A stretch of DNA of 64,000 nt from Deltaproteobacteria bacterium HGW-Deltaproteobacteria-12 (GCA_002840565.1 PHBK01000023.1:1-64000); one strand, 5' to 3'. Positions 1-9,084 are shown, counted from the first letter of the stretch. Notes: generated by a model from the letters alone, not told the origin. Made by a program: numbers and translations.

Positions 1-96
1 GATATTGATGCCGCGTGCGGTAAAAAAATTGGCAATTTCTTTGGCCAGTCCCGGGCGGTCCGGCCCCATTGATGAAAAAACCACGTATGATCTCAT
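1..96 (-). CDS. ACT-domain protein, GcvR-like (partial)
   Basis: Only the first 32 codons lie in the window; the gene runs off the left edge. The start (MRSYVVFSSMGPDRPGLAKE) has the beta1-loop-alpha1 pattern of an ACT domain with the G-x-D-R-P-G turn typical of amino-acid-sensing regulators of the GcvR type. A good ribosome site (GAGGAGG on the minus strand at 104-110) precedes the ATG. The role as a regulator is inferred from family resemblance; other free-standing ACT proteins start the same way. Confidence 0.7.
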   Translation of the reverse strand, partial: MRSYVVFSSMGPDRPGLAKEIANFFTARGINI

Positions 97-145
97 AATG
101 TCAGCCTCCTCTTTGAATTCATGCTCCCCGATAAATATTTAACAT

Positions 146-167
146 TAGACGTATAGACGTTAGACGT
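146..167. repeat. Three direct TAGACGT heptamers
   Basis: TAGACGT occurs at 146-152, 154-160 and 161-167, the first two separated by one base. It lies in the divergent region between the ACT-domain gene and the EamA transporter. It may be a multi-site operator or simple slippage; no function can be assigned. Confidence 0.5.
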
Positions 168-239
168 CTTTGTTCTTAAGGCAGAACAATTTATTTGTCA
201 AGAGAAAGTTGATTCAGGGTGTAATTATTAATTAATCAA

Positions 240-261
240 TGATATCAGTGGTTTGATATCA
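240..261. promoter_or_regulatory. Paired TGATATCA palindromes (operator-like)
   Basis: The perfect 8-bp palindrome TGATATCA occurs at 240-247 and 254-261, centres 14 bp apart, directly upstream of the -35 box of the promoter at 268. Such a pair next to a promoter suggests a dimeric repressor or activator site, but the regulator is unknown. Confidence 0.45.
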
Positions 262-267
262 TTTGCC

Positions 268-296
268 TTGACAATAATATCCAAACTTTTTATACT
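268..296 (+). promoter_or_regulatory. Sigma-70 promoter for the EamA gene
   Basis: TTGACA (268-273), a 17-bp spacer and TATACT (291-296) make a near-consensus promoter pointing at the transporter gene that begins at 413. The untranslated leader would be about 110 nt. Confidence 0.7.
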
Positions 297-337
297 TCTG
301 TAAAATTGCGGCCATTGCTGAATAATTATTACAGAAG
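295..337 (+). promoter_or_regulatory. Hairpin in the leader of the EamA gene
   Basis: CTTCTGTAA (295-303) and TTACAGAAG (329-337) form a perfect 9-bp inverted repeat with a 25-nt loop close to the expected transcript start. It could be a leader control element; I do not recognise a known riboswitch. Confidence 0.35.
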
Positions 338-412
338 ATGTCTCTTCTTCTAATGCGAATTACCTGAAAATTATGATTTGATCTAATCTGAGAAAGCTGC
401 CCGGGAACTTTA

Positions 413-1267
413 ATGTCTTTTACTGCTCTTGCACTGCTGTTTGCTTCCGCCGTTCTGCATACTACTTGGAATTTACTGCTAAAACAGGCTGGAGATAAAT
501 ATATCGCCACCTGGTGGGGAGTGTTGATTGGTTCGACCCTGTTTTTGCCGTTTCTTTTTTTTACCGGCCTGCCTGCTGAGCAAACATGGGGTTTGCTTTT
601 AATCAGCGTTCTGGTAGAAACGGCCTATTACATCACCCTTTCCCGTGCTTACAGTGACGAGGATTTTTCGCTCGTCTATCCGCTGGCCCGCGGCGCAGCC
701 CCGGCGCTGATTGCCTTATGGTCGGTATTGTTTCTGGGCGAAAAGCTCACTTCCGGCGGCATCTTCGGGCTGATAATTATCATCAGCGGATTATTGCTTG
801 TCGGCGGGAGCTCATTGTTCCAACGCGGCGGACAAAAATTTCGTCGGCGCGGTGTTTCTTTTGCACTGCTGCTGGCCGTGCTCATTTCCATCTATTCAAC
901 TATTGACGGGGCGGCAGTCAAACTGACGCCGGCTTTTTCTTATGCCGTGCTGGTTTTCTTCCTCTCTCCCGTTTTAACCGCACCGCTGATGTTCCGACGC
1001 TATGGCTGGCCGATCTTGAAGCGGGAATTGCTGGTGGAACGCTGGCGGCTGATCGCCATAGGTGTGCTGACGGTCGGCGCTTATCTGCTGGCCCTGGGCG
1101 CGTACGCCATCGCCCCGGTCAGCTATTCCGGCGCCATTCGGGAAGTCAGTGTAGTGCTGGGCGCATTCGCCGGCTGGCGTTTCCTCGGTGAACAACTGGG
1201 CGGCTGGCGGCTGGCCGGTGCTGTGATCATTTTTGCCGGAATTATTATTATCGCTCTGTGGGGTTGA
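413..1267 (+). CDS. EamA/DMT-family transporter
   Basis: A 284-residue, strongly hydrophobic protein with two repeats of the EamA (drug/metabolite transporter) fold, each about five membrane helices; this is the usual length for the family. The first repeat holds the characteristic VYPLARGAAPALIALWS stretch (about residues 85-101) and the second ends in a related motif near IREVSVVLGAFAGW. These inner-membrane proteins move small metabolites, but the substrate cannot be read from sequence. The ATG at 413 was chosen because the N-terminal helix starts there; no strong ribosome site is visible. It is probably transcribed alone from the promoter at 268. Confidence 0.85.
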   Translation: MSFTALALLFASAVLHTTWNLLLKQAGDKYIATWWGVLIGSTLFLPFLFFTGLPAEQTWGLLLISVLVETAYYITLSRAYSDEDFSLVYPLARGAAPALIALWSVLFLGEKLTSGGIFGLIIIISGLLLVGGSSLFQRGGQKFRRRGVSFALLLAVLISIYSTIDGAAVKLTPAFSYAVLVFFLSPVLTAPLMFRRYGWPILKRELLVERWRLIAIGVLTVGAYLLALGAYAIAPVSYSGAIREVSVVLGAFAGWRFLGEQLGGWRLAGAVIIFAGIIIIALWG

Positions 1268-1314
1268 GATATTTAAATAATTCTTTGCAGAATCGTTAAC
1301 GGAGGCGGATAAAA

Positions 1315-2196
1315 ATGGAGCAAAAGCTTAAGTTCCCGCGGGTGTCATGGAAATCAACGGGGCAGGTTTTGTGGAATATTGGCCTTATTATCCTGGGGAG
1401 CTGTATCTGTGCTGTTGCCCTGAACGGAATTCTCATCCCGAAGGGTTTCGTCAGCGGCGGGGTTGCCGGTCTGGCCCTCATCGTCCATCACGTCCTACCG
1501 GACCTACCGGTGAGCATTGCATATCTGATCCTCAACGTTCCTTTGTTTGCCCTGGGATGGAAATATGTGGGCCTCCGCTTTTTTCTCTACAGTCTTGTCG
1601 GCACATTTATTTTCTCCTTTGCCGTGCAATGGGTTAATATACCCATTCCTGTTCAGGACAAATTCCTCTGTGCTCTTCTGGCGGGAATAATCTTTGGTGT
1701 AGGATCGGGCATCATCCTGCGATCGGACGGTTCCGCCGGCGGAACGGACATCGTCTCGGTTATGTTCCTGACCAGGTTTGCAGTTAGGATGGGTAATACG
1801 GTAATCGCCTTCAATACGGCCGTGCTGGTTGTCACGGCTGTTCTTTTTTCCCTGGAAAGCGCCCTGTACACGCTTATTTTTATCTATGTAACCGCCCAGC
1901 TCATGGATCTCATTGTTACGGGGCTCAGTCAGCGGAAATCAGTCATGATCATTTCCCGGCATCAGGAAGAAATCGTTCGGACAATTCTGAAAAATCTGGA
2001 TCGGGGAGTAACTGTAATTAACGGAAAGGGCGGATATTCGGGGAAACAAAACAACATCATTTATACAGTGATCACTTTTCGCGAACTGTCTCCCCTGAAA
2101 AGGCTGGTTACCAGCATCGATCCCGATGCCTTTGTCGTGGTCAACGATACGACGGAAGTAATAGGCCACAGAATAGGCAACCAGCCTCACTGGTAG
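1315..2196 (+). CDS. YitT family membrane protein
   Basis: A 293-residue protein with the YitT arrangement. An N-terminal membrane region (DUF161, about residues 20-190, with VSGGVAGLALIVHHVLPDLP and the GSAGGTDI segment) is followed by a soluble C-terminal DUF2179 domain (about 205-290, with GKGGYSGK and a final VNDTTEVIGH). The ribosome site GGAGG lies 8-10 nt before the ATG. YitT proteins are widespread; their molecular role is poorly defined, so none is given. It ends convergently with the acyl-CoA ligase gene. Confidence 0.85.
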   Translation: MEQKLKFPRVSWKSTGQVLWNIGLIILGSCICAVALNGILIPKGFVSGGVAGLALIVHHVLPDLPVSIAYLILNVPLFALGWKYVGLRFFLYSLVGTFIFSFAVQWVNIPIPVQDKFLCALLAGIIFGVGSGIILRSDGSAGGTDIVSVMFLTRFAVRMGNTVIAFNTAVLVVTAVLFSLESALYTLIFIYVTAQLMDLIVTGLSQRKSVMIISRHQEEIVRTILKNLDRGVTVINGKGGYSGKQNNIIYTVITFRELSPLKRLVTSIDPDAFVVVNDTTEVIGHRIGNQPHW

Positions 2197-2198
2197 CA

Positions 2199-2267
2199 CC
2201 CGAATTCCGGGGACACATCACTTATTTCAGTCTTCTTGCTGCCGGCCGCCCTGCCGCAGGGCAGGCC
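2199..2267. repeat. REP-like fragment and hairpin between convergent genes
   Basis: The segment AATTCCGGGGACACATCACTT (about 2203-2222) resembles the short GGGGACA sequences that accompany REP-type transposase elements. It is followed by a GC-rich hairpin, GCCCTGC (2248-2254) pairing with GCAGGGC (2256-2262), extendable with GGCC on either side. The position between two gene ends fits a bidirectional terminator, though there is no T-run. Confidence 0.4.
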
Positions 2268-2299
2268 GCCAGAGGAACCGCCATGATATCCGGCTTACC

Positions 2300-4099
2300 T
2301 CATTCATCATCGGTATATAGTTCGGCCAGAAGATGGTTATAGCGTTCCACAACAAAGCGCCTTTTTAGTTTCATGGTTTGGGTGAGCATGCCGTTATCTA
2401 CAGTAAAGTCTTCGGTCACGAAAGTAATTTTTTTCGGGATTTCATAACCGCCATATTTTTTCCGCAGATGGTTGGCGATATCCGTTGTGATCAGATCTTT
2501 CACTTTATTGTTGTTCAGGATATCTTGCAGGTCAATCGAGGGATCCATTGCCCTGACATGTTTTTCCATGACCGGGATGTTGGGCACTATCAGCGCAGTA
2601 TTATAGGGCTTGCCGTCGCCGGAGACCATTGCATTCATGATATAGGGGAGCAATTTTATGTCTTCCTCAATATTTGCTGGGAACACATATTTTCCGTTGT
2701 TTAATTTGTATTCTTCCTTGAATCGTCCGGTTATATAAAGGAATCCGTCCGCATCCAATCTTCCCCGGTCCCCGCTGCGGATCCCGCCGTCCGGCGTCAT
2801 TATTTCCGCTGTCTTCTCCGGTTTATTATGATATCCCTGCATGACATTCGGGCCATAGATAATAACTTCTCCCTCGTCGCTGCCGTCATCAACCCTCGAT
2901 TGGTCAATAACGATATCAATATACTCCAGGGCTTTGCCGACTGATCCGGCTCGGTAGCAGCTCGAATGGCTCATAGTGACGGCCGGGCTCGTTTCCGTCA
3001 TTCCAAAACAATCATAGACCGGGATACCGATGGCAAAGAAGAACTCGGCGATCTCCGGGTTCATTTTGGCGCTGGCGGTTAGTGCGCCCTGCAGCCTGCC
3101 GCCAAACTTAGCGCGGATTTTTTCTAGAACCAGTTTATTGAATAATAAATATTTAAAACCTGATTTTCCGGTTCTATGTTTGACCAGGGCGGCATCCAGT
3201 GCCATCTGAAAAAGCTTAAGCTTCAGACCGCCTTCCTCTTGTACGGTGGTGATGACTTTTTCATATATCTTGTTAAAAACGCGGGGGACGGAAATCAAGT
3301 AGGTGGGCGACACTTTGGCCATATCTTCAGCCAGTTTATCCAGTGTATCCATTAGAGCGATGGCGCCGCCGAATTGCAGCCAGTTGTTCAATTCAGCAGA
3401 AAATCCGTAGCTGTGCGCCCAGGGCAGGTGACAGAAGGAAACCGCATCCGCCTGCAGCTCCTGAAAGCGGTGCCATCCCGCCCGGCTGCAGCTGGTGCAG
3501 TTTCCATGGGAAAGCAGTGCGCCTTTGGGGTCGCCGGTCGTTCCGCTGGTGTATATTAAAACGGCAATGTCATTGCAGGAGGGACGAACTGAAGGCACCG
3601 GTTGACGTATGCCTTTATTTTCCAGATCCGCCAGGCTGTTTTCCCCCGTTCCCTCAATCAGGATGACATGCTCCAGGGTAGATATTTTCTGAGCGAGATT
3701 TTTCAGGTTTTCGTAAAGTTCTTTTGTGGAAACAAAAAGAACTTTTATTCCGGCATCGCGAATAATGTATTCCCAGACGGAAGCGAGTTCCTTTTCGTAC
3801 ATGGGAACAAAGCGTGCGCCGCGGCCATAGGCAGCAAAAGCGCAGACAACCCATTCCACCCGATTGGCGGCGATGATTCCTACCGCATCATCTTTTCCTA
3901 CGCCGAGCGCAGCCAGGCCGGCCCGCGCAGCATTCACCCTATCGCCTACCTGGTTATAAGTAACCCATTCATAAACGCCGGATTTATTTTTCGTACCCAA
4001 AAATTTGTTGTTCGCAAATTTATCTGTAGCGTTTTCAAATAATTCGACGAGATTATCCGGTTTGGCGTATGTTCCATCCCAGGAGCGCTGAAATGCCAT
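2300..4099 (-). CDS. Long-chain fatty acid-CoA ligase (AMP-forming)
   Basis: A 599-residue ANL-superfamily enzyme expected to activate fatty acids to acyl-CoA using ATP. Visible motifs are the P-loop YTSGTTGDPKGALLSHGN (about residue 185), the GMTETSPAVT adenylate motif (about 370), and SGDRGRLDADGFLYITGRFKEEYKL in two adjoining parts near 445-470, which include the Asp/Arg pair that binds ATP ribose. The length fits the FadD15/ACSL-like branch rather than short acetyl-CoA synthetases. A ribosome site (AAGGAAGGAG) precedes the ATG. The next gene downstream on the same strand is ettA, 45 bp away. In a syntrophic fatty-acid degrader this would feed beta-oxidation; that role is inference. Confidence 0.92.
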   Translation of the reverse strand: MAFQRSWDGTYAKPDNLVELFENATDKFANNKFLGTKNKSGVYEWVTYNQVGDRVNAARAGLAALGVGKDDAVGIIAANRVEWVVCAFAAYGRGARFVPMYEKELASVWEYIIRDAGIKVLFVSTKELYENLKNLAQKISTLEHVILIEGTGENSLADLENKGIRQPVPSVRPSCNDIAVLIYTSGTTGDPKGALLSHGNCTSCSRAGWHRFQELQADAVSFCHLPWAHSYGFSAELNNWLQFGGAIALMDTLDKLAEDMAKVSPTYLISVPRVFNKIYEKVITTVQEEGGLKLKLFQMALDAALVKHRTGKSGFKYLLFNKLVLEKIRAKFGGRLQGALTASAKMNPEIAEFFFAIGIPVYDCFGMTETSPAVTMSHSSCYRAGSVGKALEYIDIVIDQSRVDDGSDEGEVIIYGPNVMQGYHNKPEKTAEIMTPDGGIRSGDRGRLDADGFLYITGRFKEEYKLNNGKYVFPANIEEDIKLLPYIMNAMVSGDGKPYNTALIVPNIPVMEKHVRAMDPSIDLQDILNNNKVKDLITTDIANHLRKKYGGYEIPKKITFVTEDFTVDNGMLTQTMKLKRRFVVERYNHLLAELYTDDE

Positions 4100-4144
4100 T
4101 TTTTTCTCCTTCCTTTTCTCCGGTTCTCAATAAATGATGTCTAA

Positions 4145-5830
4145 CTAAATTCTGGTCAGCTGGCGGTATTTGATCCGGTGGGGCTGATTAGCCGCAGCTC
4201 CCAGTCTCAGCTTGCGGTCCGCCTCGTATTCCGAATAGTTGCCGTCAAACCAGAGAGTTTTGCTTTCACCTTCAAAGGCCAGAATATGCGTGCAAATTCT
4301 GTCTAAAAACCAGCGATCATGGCTGATGACCACCGCGCAGCCGGCGAAATTCTCCAGAGCATCTTCCAGCGCGCGCAGAGTATTGACATCCAGATCGTTC
4401 GTCGGCTCATCCAGCAGGATAACGTTGGCGCTTTCTTTCAGCATTCGGGCCAGATGCACGCGGTTGCGTTCTCCACCGGAAAGCATGCCCACTTTTTTCT
4501 GCTGATCCGTGCCGGAAAAATTAAAGCGGGAAACATAGGCGCGGGAATTCACGTGTCGTGATCCTATGGCAATCATTTCCTGCCCGTCGGAGATCATCTC
4601 CCAAATTGATTTTTGGGGATCAAGAGCATCGCGGCTTTGATCAACATAGGCCAGTTTCACCGTATCGCCAATGCGGATGGTTCCGGAATCCGGTTTTTCC
4701 TGGCCCGTAATCATCTTGAAAAGGGTGCTCTTGCCGGCGCCGTTAGGGCCGATGACGCCGACAATTCCGCCGGGCGGCAGGGAAAAGGACATTTCAGCCA
4801 GCAGCAGTTTATTGCCGAAACTTTTGCTCACATTCTGCGCTTCGATAACGAGATCGCCCAGGCGCGGTCCGGGAGCTATAAAAATCTCATGAATCCGGGA
4901 TTCATTTTCCTGATTCTGTCCCAACAGCTCTTCATAAGCGTTGATGCGGGCCTTGGATTTAGCATGGCGTCCCTTGGGCGACATTTTGATCCATTCCAGC
5001 TCCCGCTCCAGCGTTTTAACCCTTTCGCCCGCTACTTTTTCTTCGTTCTTTAAACGGTTTTGCTTTTGCATAAGCCACGATGAATAATTTCCCTGCCAGG
5101 GAATGCCCTGACCGCGATCCAGTTCCAGAATCCAGCCGGCGACATTATCGAGAAAATAGCGGTCATGGGTTACGGCAATGACAGTTCCGGCATATTTTTG
5201 TAAATGATGCTCCAGCCAGGCTACGGATTCGGCGTCCAGGTGATTGGTAGGTTCATCGAGCAGTAAAATATCGGGATTTTGCAGCAGCAAACGACAGAGA
5301 GCGACGCGGCGTCTTTCGCCGCCGGAAAGAATTTTAATCTGGATGTCACCGGGTGGACAGCGCAGGGCGTCCATGGCCATTTCCAGCCGGGAATCGATAT
5401 CCCAGGCATTAAGCGCATCAAGTTGTTCCTGGACGGCAGCCTGCCTGTCGCATAATTTGGCCATCTGTTCATCGTTCATGGGTTCGGCAAACTGCTCGTT
5501 GATTTTATTATATTCGGCGAGAAGATCGATCGTGCTTTGTACGCCTTCCTCAACAATCTGCTTAACTGTTTTTGTTTCATCGAGCCGCGGCTCCTGTTCG
5601 AGGTAGCCTACCGTATATCCGGCGGAAAGAAGGGCCTGACCCAGAAAATCATTATCCACCCCGGCCAGTATCTTGAGAAGAGAGCTTTTGCCGGAACCGT
5701 TTAAACCCAATACGCCGATCTTGGCGCCATAAAAATAGGATAAATAGATGTCTTTGAGCACCGGCTTTTTGTCGTAAATTTTACTTACTCCGATCATGGA
5801 GTAGATAACTTTATTTGCTTCATTACCCAT
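4145..5830 (-). CDS. ettA: Energy-dependent translational throttle protein EttA (ABC-F)
   Basis: 561 residues, close to E. coli EttA. Two ABC ATPase domains lie in tandem without membrane segments. Domain 1 has Walker A GLNGSGKSSLL (about 43-53), signature LSGGERRRVALCRLLL and DEPTNHLDAESV; domain 2 has GPNGAGKSTLFKMI (about 360), LSGGERNRVHLARML and DEPTNDLDVNTL. The basic linker between them (KMSPKGRHAKSKARIN) is the part of ABC-F proteins that reaches toward the peptidyl-tRNA site. EttA binds the ribosomal E site and gates the first peptide bond according to the ATP/ADP ratio. Other ABC-F subfamilies are possible but length and linker fit EttA best. Confidence 0.93.
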   Translation of the reverse strand: MGNEANKVIYSMIGVSKIYDKKPVLKDIYLSYFYGAKIGVLGLNGSGKSSLLKILAGVDNDFLGQALLSAGYTVGYLEQEPRLDETKTVKQIVEEGVQSTIDLLAEYNKINEQFAEPMNDEQMAKLCDRQAAVQEQLDALNAWDIDSRLEMAMDALRCPPGDIQIKILSGGERRRVALCRLLLQNPDILLLDEPTNHLDAESVAWLEHHLQKYAGTVIAVTHDRYFLDNVAGWILELDRGQGIPWQGNYSSWLMQKQNRLKNEEKVAGERVKTLERELEWIKMSPKGRHAKSKARINAYEELLGQNQENESRIHEIFIAPGPRLGDLVIEAQNVSKSFGNKLLLAEMSFSLPPGGIVGVIGPNGAGKSTLFKMITGQEKPDSGTIRIGDTVKLAYVDQSRDALDPQKSIWEMISDGQEMIAIGSRHVNSRAYVSRFNFSGTDQQKKVGMLSGGERNRVHLARMLKESANVILLDEPTNDLDVNTLRALEDALENFAGCAVVISHDRWFLDRICTHILAFEGESKTLWFDGNYSEYEADRKLRLGAAANQPHRIKYRQLTRI

Positions 5831-5860
5831 GGCGAACCGACCTCCCGCAGCGAATGCTGA

Positions 5861-6526
5861 TTAAATATAAGGGAAAATGTTTTGAATGACGATATTAAAA
5901 TTGTCCTGGACGTTTTCTCTGCCGGCTACAATACTCATGTGGCCGGGCAAAAGCAACTCGCAATCCAGCTGGGAAAAGGAAATAATGCTCTTTTTTAAAA
6001 GGGAGCCATTACCTCCGGGGAAGTCCGTGCGGCCGACATTCTGGTCGAAAATAACATCGCCGCAAAACAGCGCTTTTTGGTCAGGCCAGTAAAGCCCGAT
6101 GGAACCGGGGGAATGACCGGGGGCCAGAAGGACGTTGAATTCTTGATTGCCCAAAGTGACATTGCCCTCCTTCAGCGGAAAATTAATTTGCATTTGGGGA
6201 ACTGTAATGCCAAACAGGCCGTAAAGTTCGCCGCCGACCCCTTTTAAAAAATCGAGCTCCTTAAAGTGCAGTGCGATCCGGACTGTCTCGGTGTCAAACA
6301 TCTCGGAAGCCTGCAAGTGGTCGGGATGAGAATGGGTGTTGATTACGTAGGAGATGTCTTCCTTCCTGATGCCGTCAGCCGACATTCTGTTGAGCAAGTC
6401 CGGCAGGTAGCGGGACAGTCCCGGATCGATGAGAGCGTTTACTCCGCCGCCAATATAATAGCTGTTGCAATTGTTGTCGAAGTTGTTTGTCCATTCATAG
6501 ACGTAAAGGTCATTCTTCAGTTTCAT
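5861..6526 (-). CDS. Metallo-beta-lactamase-fold hydrolase
   Basis: A 221-residue protein with the metal-binding motif NTHSHPDHLQ (HxHxDH, about residues 63-72), a downstream GHSPGSIGLYW (third-site His) and FCGDVIF (bridging Asp), then LLPGHMSIV. This is a glyoxalase II-like hydrolase fold binding two metals, usually zinc. The substrate is not evident; thioester hydrolysis would be typical. Its start overlaps the stop of the alpha/beta hydrolase gene by 4 bp, so the two are translationally coupled and probably act on related compounds. Confidence 0.85.
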   Translation of the reverse strand: MKLKNDLYVYEWTNNFDNNCNSYYIGGGVNALIDPGLSRYLPDLLNRMSADGIRKEDISYVINTHSHPDHLQASEMFDTETVRIALHFKELDFLKGVGGELYGLFGITVPQMQINFPLKEGNVTLGNQEFNVLLAPGHSPGSIGLYWPDQKALFCGDVIFDQNVGRTDFPGGNGSLLKKSIISFSQLDCELLLPGHMSIVAGRENVQDNFNIVIQNIFPYI

Positions 6527-7359
6527 GGTCCATCCTTTCTTTTTAGCGCCTGGTCGGCGACGTTTTTTACAAGCCAGTTCGCAATGTCCTGCGCCGATTG
6601 CTCCCAGTTTGTCTCCAGCATGGGCAGATGGGCGAATTGTTCGTAGGAGATATAATCAGCCTGTAAAAATTCGGCTAATTTCCGTTCCATTGATTCCGGC
6701 GCCATGGCGTCCAGCTGACAGCCGATAACGAGTTTGGGGCATTTTATTTCAGCCGGATCGACGAATACGCCGTGGGCGATCTGAAAACCGATCAGTAATG
6801 ATTCGGCGACAAACATGGGGAATATTTTTTCTCTTTCGGCTTCGTCAATATTATTGAGAAACGTTTTCCCCGCCAGAAAATAGGAGGCCTTCACCGGTCT
6901 GAGATTCATCAGCCCCCACATGGATTTCAGAATTGCTCCCGCATAAGGCAAATTATTCTTCAGTTGGAGCACGACACCGAAGGGGGGCGCACTGGCGATG
7001 GTAACCAGTGCCTGCACAGACTGAAATTGCGTGGCTATTTTCTGGGCAATCAATCCGCCCATGCTGTGCCCGATTAAAGCGCAATGCTCGATCGCCAAAT
7101 CCCGCATCACCCGTTCCACATCCTCCGCGTAATCCTGAATTGTCGTCTGGGCCAGATTAGATTCGCGATCAGAAGGATGATGGCCGCGCAGATTAATGGC
7201 ATAACATTGCCATCCGGCCCGGGCAAAAAACAGCAGATAATTTTTCAAATATTCACTGGTGCCCCCGGCGCCATGAATAAACAGCAAAGGATAAGAATAT
7301 TTTGTGATTTTCGGCCGGTGTTTATCGACGGCCAGATTATCTATTTTAATCCGTAACAA
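6523..7359 (-). CDS. Alpha/beta hydrolase
   Basis: 278 residues with the canonical alpha/beta hydrolase triad. The oxyanion-loop motif is LLFIHGAGGTSEYL (about 26-39), the nucleophile elbow is LIGHSMGGLIAQ (Ser near 102), and likely Asp and His lie in GCQLDAMAPESM and EQFAHLPMLE. There is no signal peptide, so it should be cytoplasmic. It precedes and overlaps the metallo-hydrolase gene by 4 bp. The substrate is unknown: an esterase, thioesterase or lactonase are all possible. Confidence 0.85.
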   Translation of the reverse strand: MLRIKIDNLAVDKHRPKITKYSYPLLFIHGAGGTSEYLKNYLLFFARAGWQCYAINLRGHHPSDRESNLAQTTIQDYAEDVERVMRDLAIEHCALIGHSMGGLIAQKIATQFQSVQALVTIASAPPFGVVLQLKNNLPYAGAILKSMWGLMNLRPVKASYFLAGKTFLNNIDEAEREKIFPMFVAESLLIGFQIAHGVFVDPAEIKCPKLVIGCQLDAMAPESMERKLAEFLQADYISYEQFAHLPMLETNWEQSAQDIANWLVKNVADQALKRKDGP

Positions 7360-7388
7360 ACTTTTATGCCTTTACCCCTCCACTGCCG

Positions 7389-7616
7389 CTATGCGGGTGG
7401 TTCTTTTTCATCGCTGTCTTGCTTCTCCGGCACAAATATCCAGAGAAGGATATATAATAACAAACCCATGCCCCAGAAAAGCAGAAACAATGAAAATATC
7501 AGGCGCCAGGTCCAGGAAGGCACAGGCGTGCTTGCACCCAGGCCGCCGCAGACACCGCCAATCCAGCGGTCCTTTTTTGATCTGGTAAAAGTTTGCAGCC
7601 AGTTTTGTCGCATCAT
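7389..7616 (-). CDS. PspC-domain small membrane protein
   Basis: 75 residues consisting almost entirely of a PspC domain: the cytoplasmic RSKKDRWIGGVCGGLG motif (about 12-27) followed by one or two hydrophobic helices and a charged tail ending EKQDSDEKEPPA. PspC proteins act at the inner membrane and in enterobacteria sense envelope stress with PspB; no other psp gene is nearby, so the role here is open. It sits 29 bp upstream of the hydrolase pair on the same strand. Confidence 0.85.
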   Translation of the reverse strand: MMRQNWLQTFTRSKKDRWIGGVCGGLGASTPVPSWTWRLIFSLFLLFWGMGLLLYILLWIFVPEKQDSDEKEPPA

Positions 7617-7633
7617 AAGCTCTCTTTATTTTG

Positions 7634-8140
7634 TTATTTAGCAGGAAAAAGCTTTTTTAAAGGCAAATCAGCAGTAGCATGAGTAACCTTGATAATCTTT
7701 CCTTCCTTATCAATTAAAACCAGTGTCGGAACGCCGACAACGTTATAGCTGTTGGCTACCTCGCCGCTTTCATCCAGCAGAATTTTAAAGGGCAGGGCAT
7801 TAGCCTTGGTAAATTTGGCTACTTTTTCCCGCGGCTCCATAATGTTTACATAGATGGCTTCCATGCCGCGGTTAATGTAAGTTTGATATATTTCTTTATA
7901 GAAAGGCAACTCGGTGCGGCAGGAAGGGCACCAGGTAGTGCCAAAAAAAATCGCAACGTACTTGCCCCGTTGCTTGCTCAGTTTAAAAACATTGCCCTGC
8001 AGGTCTTTCAATGTAAAATCAGGAGCATTGATAGAGACCGCCTTAAAGGGAGCATTGGGAATGAACTGGCCTCGCGCCACGTTTGCCGGGAGAAAAACCA
8101 GCAAAGCGAGCATAACAGCTATGTTAAAATTTTTTGTCAT
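7634..8140 (-). CDS. TlpA/ResA-like periplasmic thioredoxin
   Basis: 168 residues with an N-terminal signal sequence (hydrophobic core about residues 9-20) and a redoxin fold of the TlpA/peroxiredoxin-like family. The active site is FFGTTWCPSCRTELPF (CPSC, about 70-85) and the cis-proline region is VVGVPTLVLIDKEG. The expected role is reduction of periplasmic disulfides, for example in apocytochrome c, with electrons supplied through CcdA. The ccdA-like gene lies immediately upstream on the same strand (90-bp gap), a common pairing. Confidence 0.88.
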   Translation of the reverse strand: MTKNFNIAVMLALLVFLPANVARGQFIPNAPFKAVSINAPDFTLKDLQGNVFKLSKQRGKYVAIFFGTTWCPSCRTELPFYKEIYQTYINRGMEAIYVNIMEPREKVAKFTKANALPFKILLDESGEVANSYNVVGVPTLVLIDKEGKIIKVTHATADLPLKKLFPAK

Positions 8141-8230
8141 ATTTCCATCTTTTAGTAAGTTAGAAATTATTTTCTCAAGTTTTTCCGTCAGAAAATAATT
8201 TCGTTAACGCACTTATCCCTTTTATCGTGG

Positions 8231-8947
8231 TCAAGAAGCAAGCGTGCCGGCAACATACAGGAAATACTCACCAGCGCCAACTAAAATCCAGCCGAAGACA
8301 GAGTTTATTCTAGTCATCCACATTCCTGTGCGCGGCAGGGAGGCGATCAAGCCGGCAAAAGTTCCGACAATGATCAGCAATGTACCCATACCGAAAGCAA
8401 AGACAAAAAGCAAGCTCATGCCCAGAATTATATTGGTGCGCAGGGCCACAAAACCCAACAAAACGCCTAATATCGGTGCGGTGCAGGGGCCGATAATAAT
8501 ACCCGACGTGGCGCCGATTAAAAAACTGCCCAGAAAGCCTTTTTTCTCCTTTCCGTCCGATAGTCGCGCCAGCTTTTGTGGGACGGGCAGAGATATATGA
8601 AAGACACCCAGCATCGCCAGACCCATAAAAATGCACAGGTTGGCCATAATAAAATACGTCCAGGGCGTTGTCTGCATCTGACCGAATATTTTGCCGGATA
8701 ATGCGGCCAAAGCTCCCATCAGCGAGTAGGTTACAGCCAGCCCGCATACATAAAATAAGGAAAGGAGAAAGCCGCGTAGTTTGGAAGAGGCGCCTTTTGC
8801 TCCGATGAAGCCGACAGTTATCGGAATTAAGGGATATGTGCAAGGGGTAAATCCGACCAAGACACCGCCGATATAGGCGGCCAGAAAGGCCAGAAGGACA
8901 GAGCCCTGCAAATATAGTTGCAAATTACCCAGCAGATTTTCAATCAT
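8231..8947 (-). CDS. ccdA: Cytochrome c biogenesis protein CcdA/DsbD-like
   Basis: 238 residues with about six membrane helices and the two conserved Cys segments of the CcdA/DsbD transmembrane domain: VGFTPCTYPLIPITVGF (about 32-48) and IGPCTAPILGVLLGF (about 152-166). This protein shuttles reducing power from cytoplasmic thioredoxin across the membrane to periplasmic thiol proteins. The likely partner is the TlpA-like protein encoded next. It is divergent from the DsbC-like/cytochrome c gene pair at 9143, which fits a local periplasmic redox cluster. Confidence 0.9.
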   Translation of the reverse strand: MIENLLGNLQLYLQGSVLLAFLAAYIGGVLVGFTPCTYPLIPITVGFIGAKGASSKLRGFLLSLFYVCGLAVTYSLMGALAALSGKIFGQMQTTPWTYFIMANLCIFMGLAMLGVFHISLPVPQKLARLSDGKEKKGFLGSFLIGATSGIIIGPCTAPILGVLLGFVALRTNIILGMSLLFVFAFGMGTLLIIVGTFAGLIASLPRTGMWMTRINSVFGWILVGAGEYFLYVAGTLAS

Positions 8948-9084
8948 TTAGTTGCTCTGATTACAGTTAATTTTTTACAGGATAGGGAAATTGTGCCAAG
9001 ACGTCAAGCGGTATTGTTAGTGGATTTTTACCATATTTCATCGTTCCCGTCCATCAGGCTATTCCAGATTAAGAGGCAATTCGC

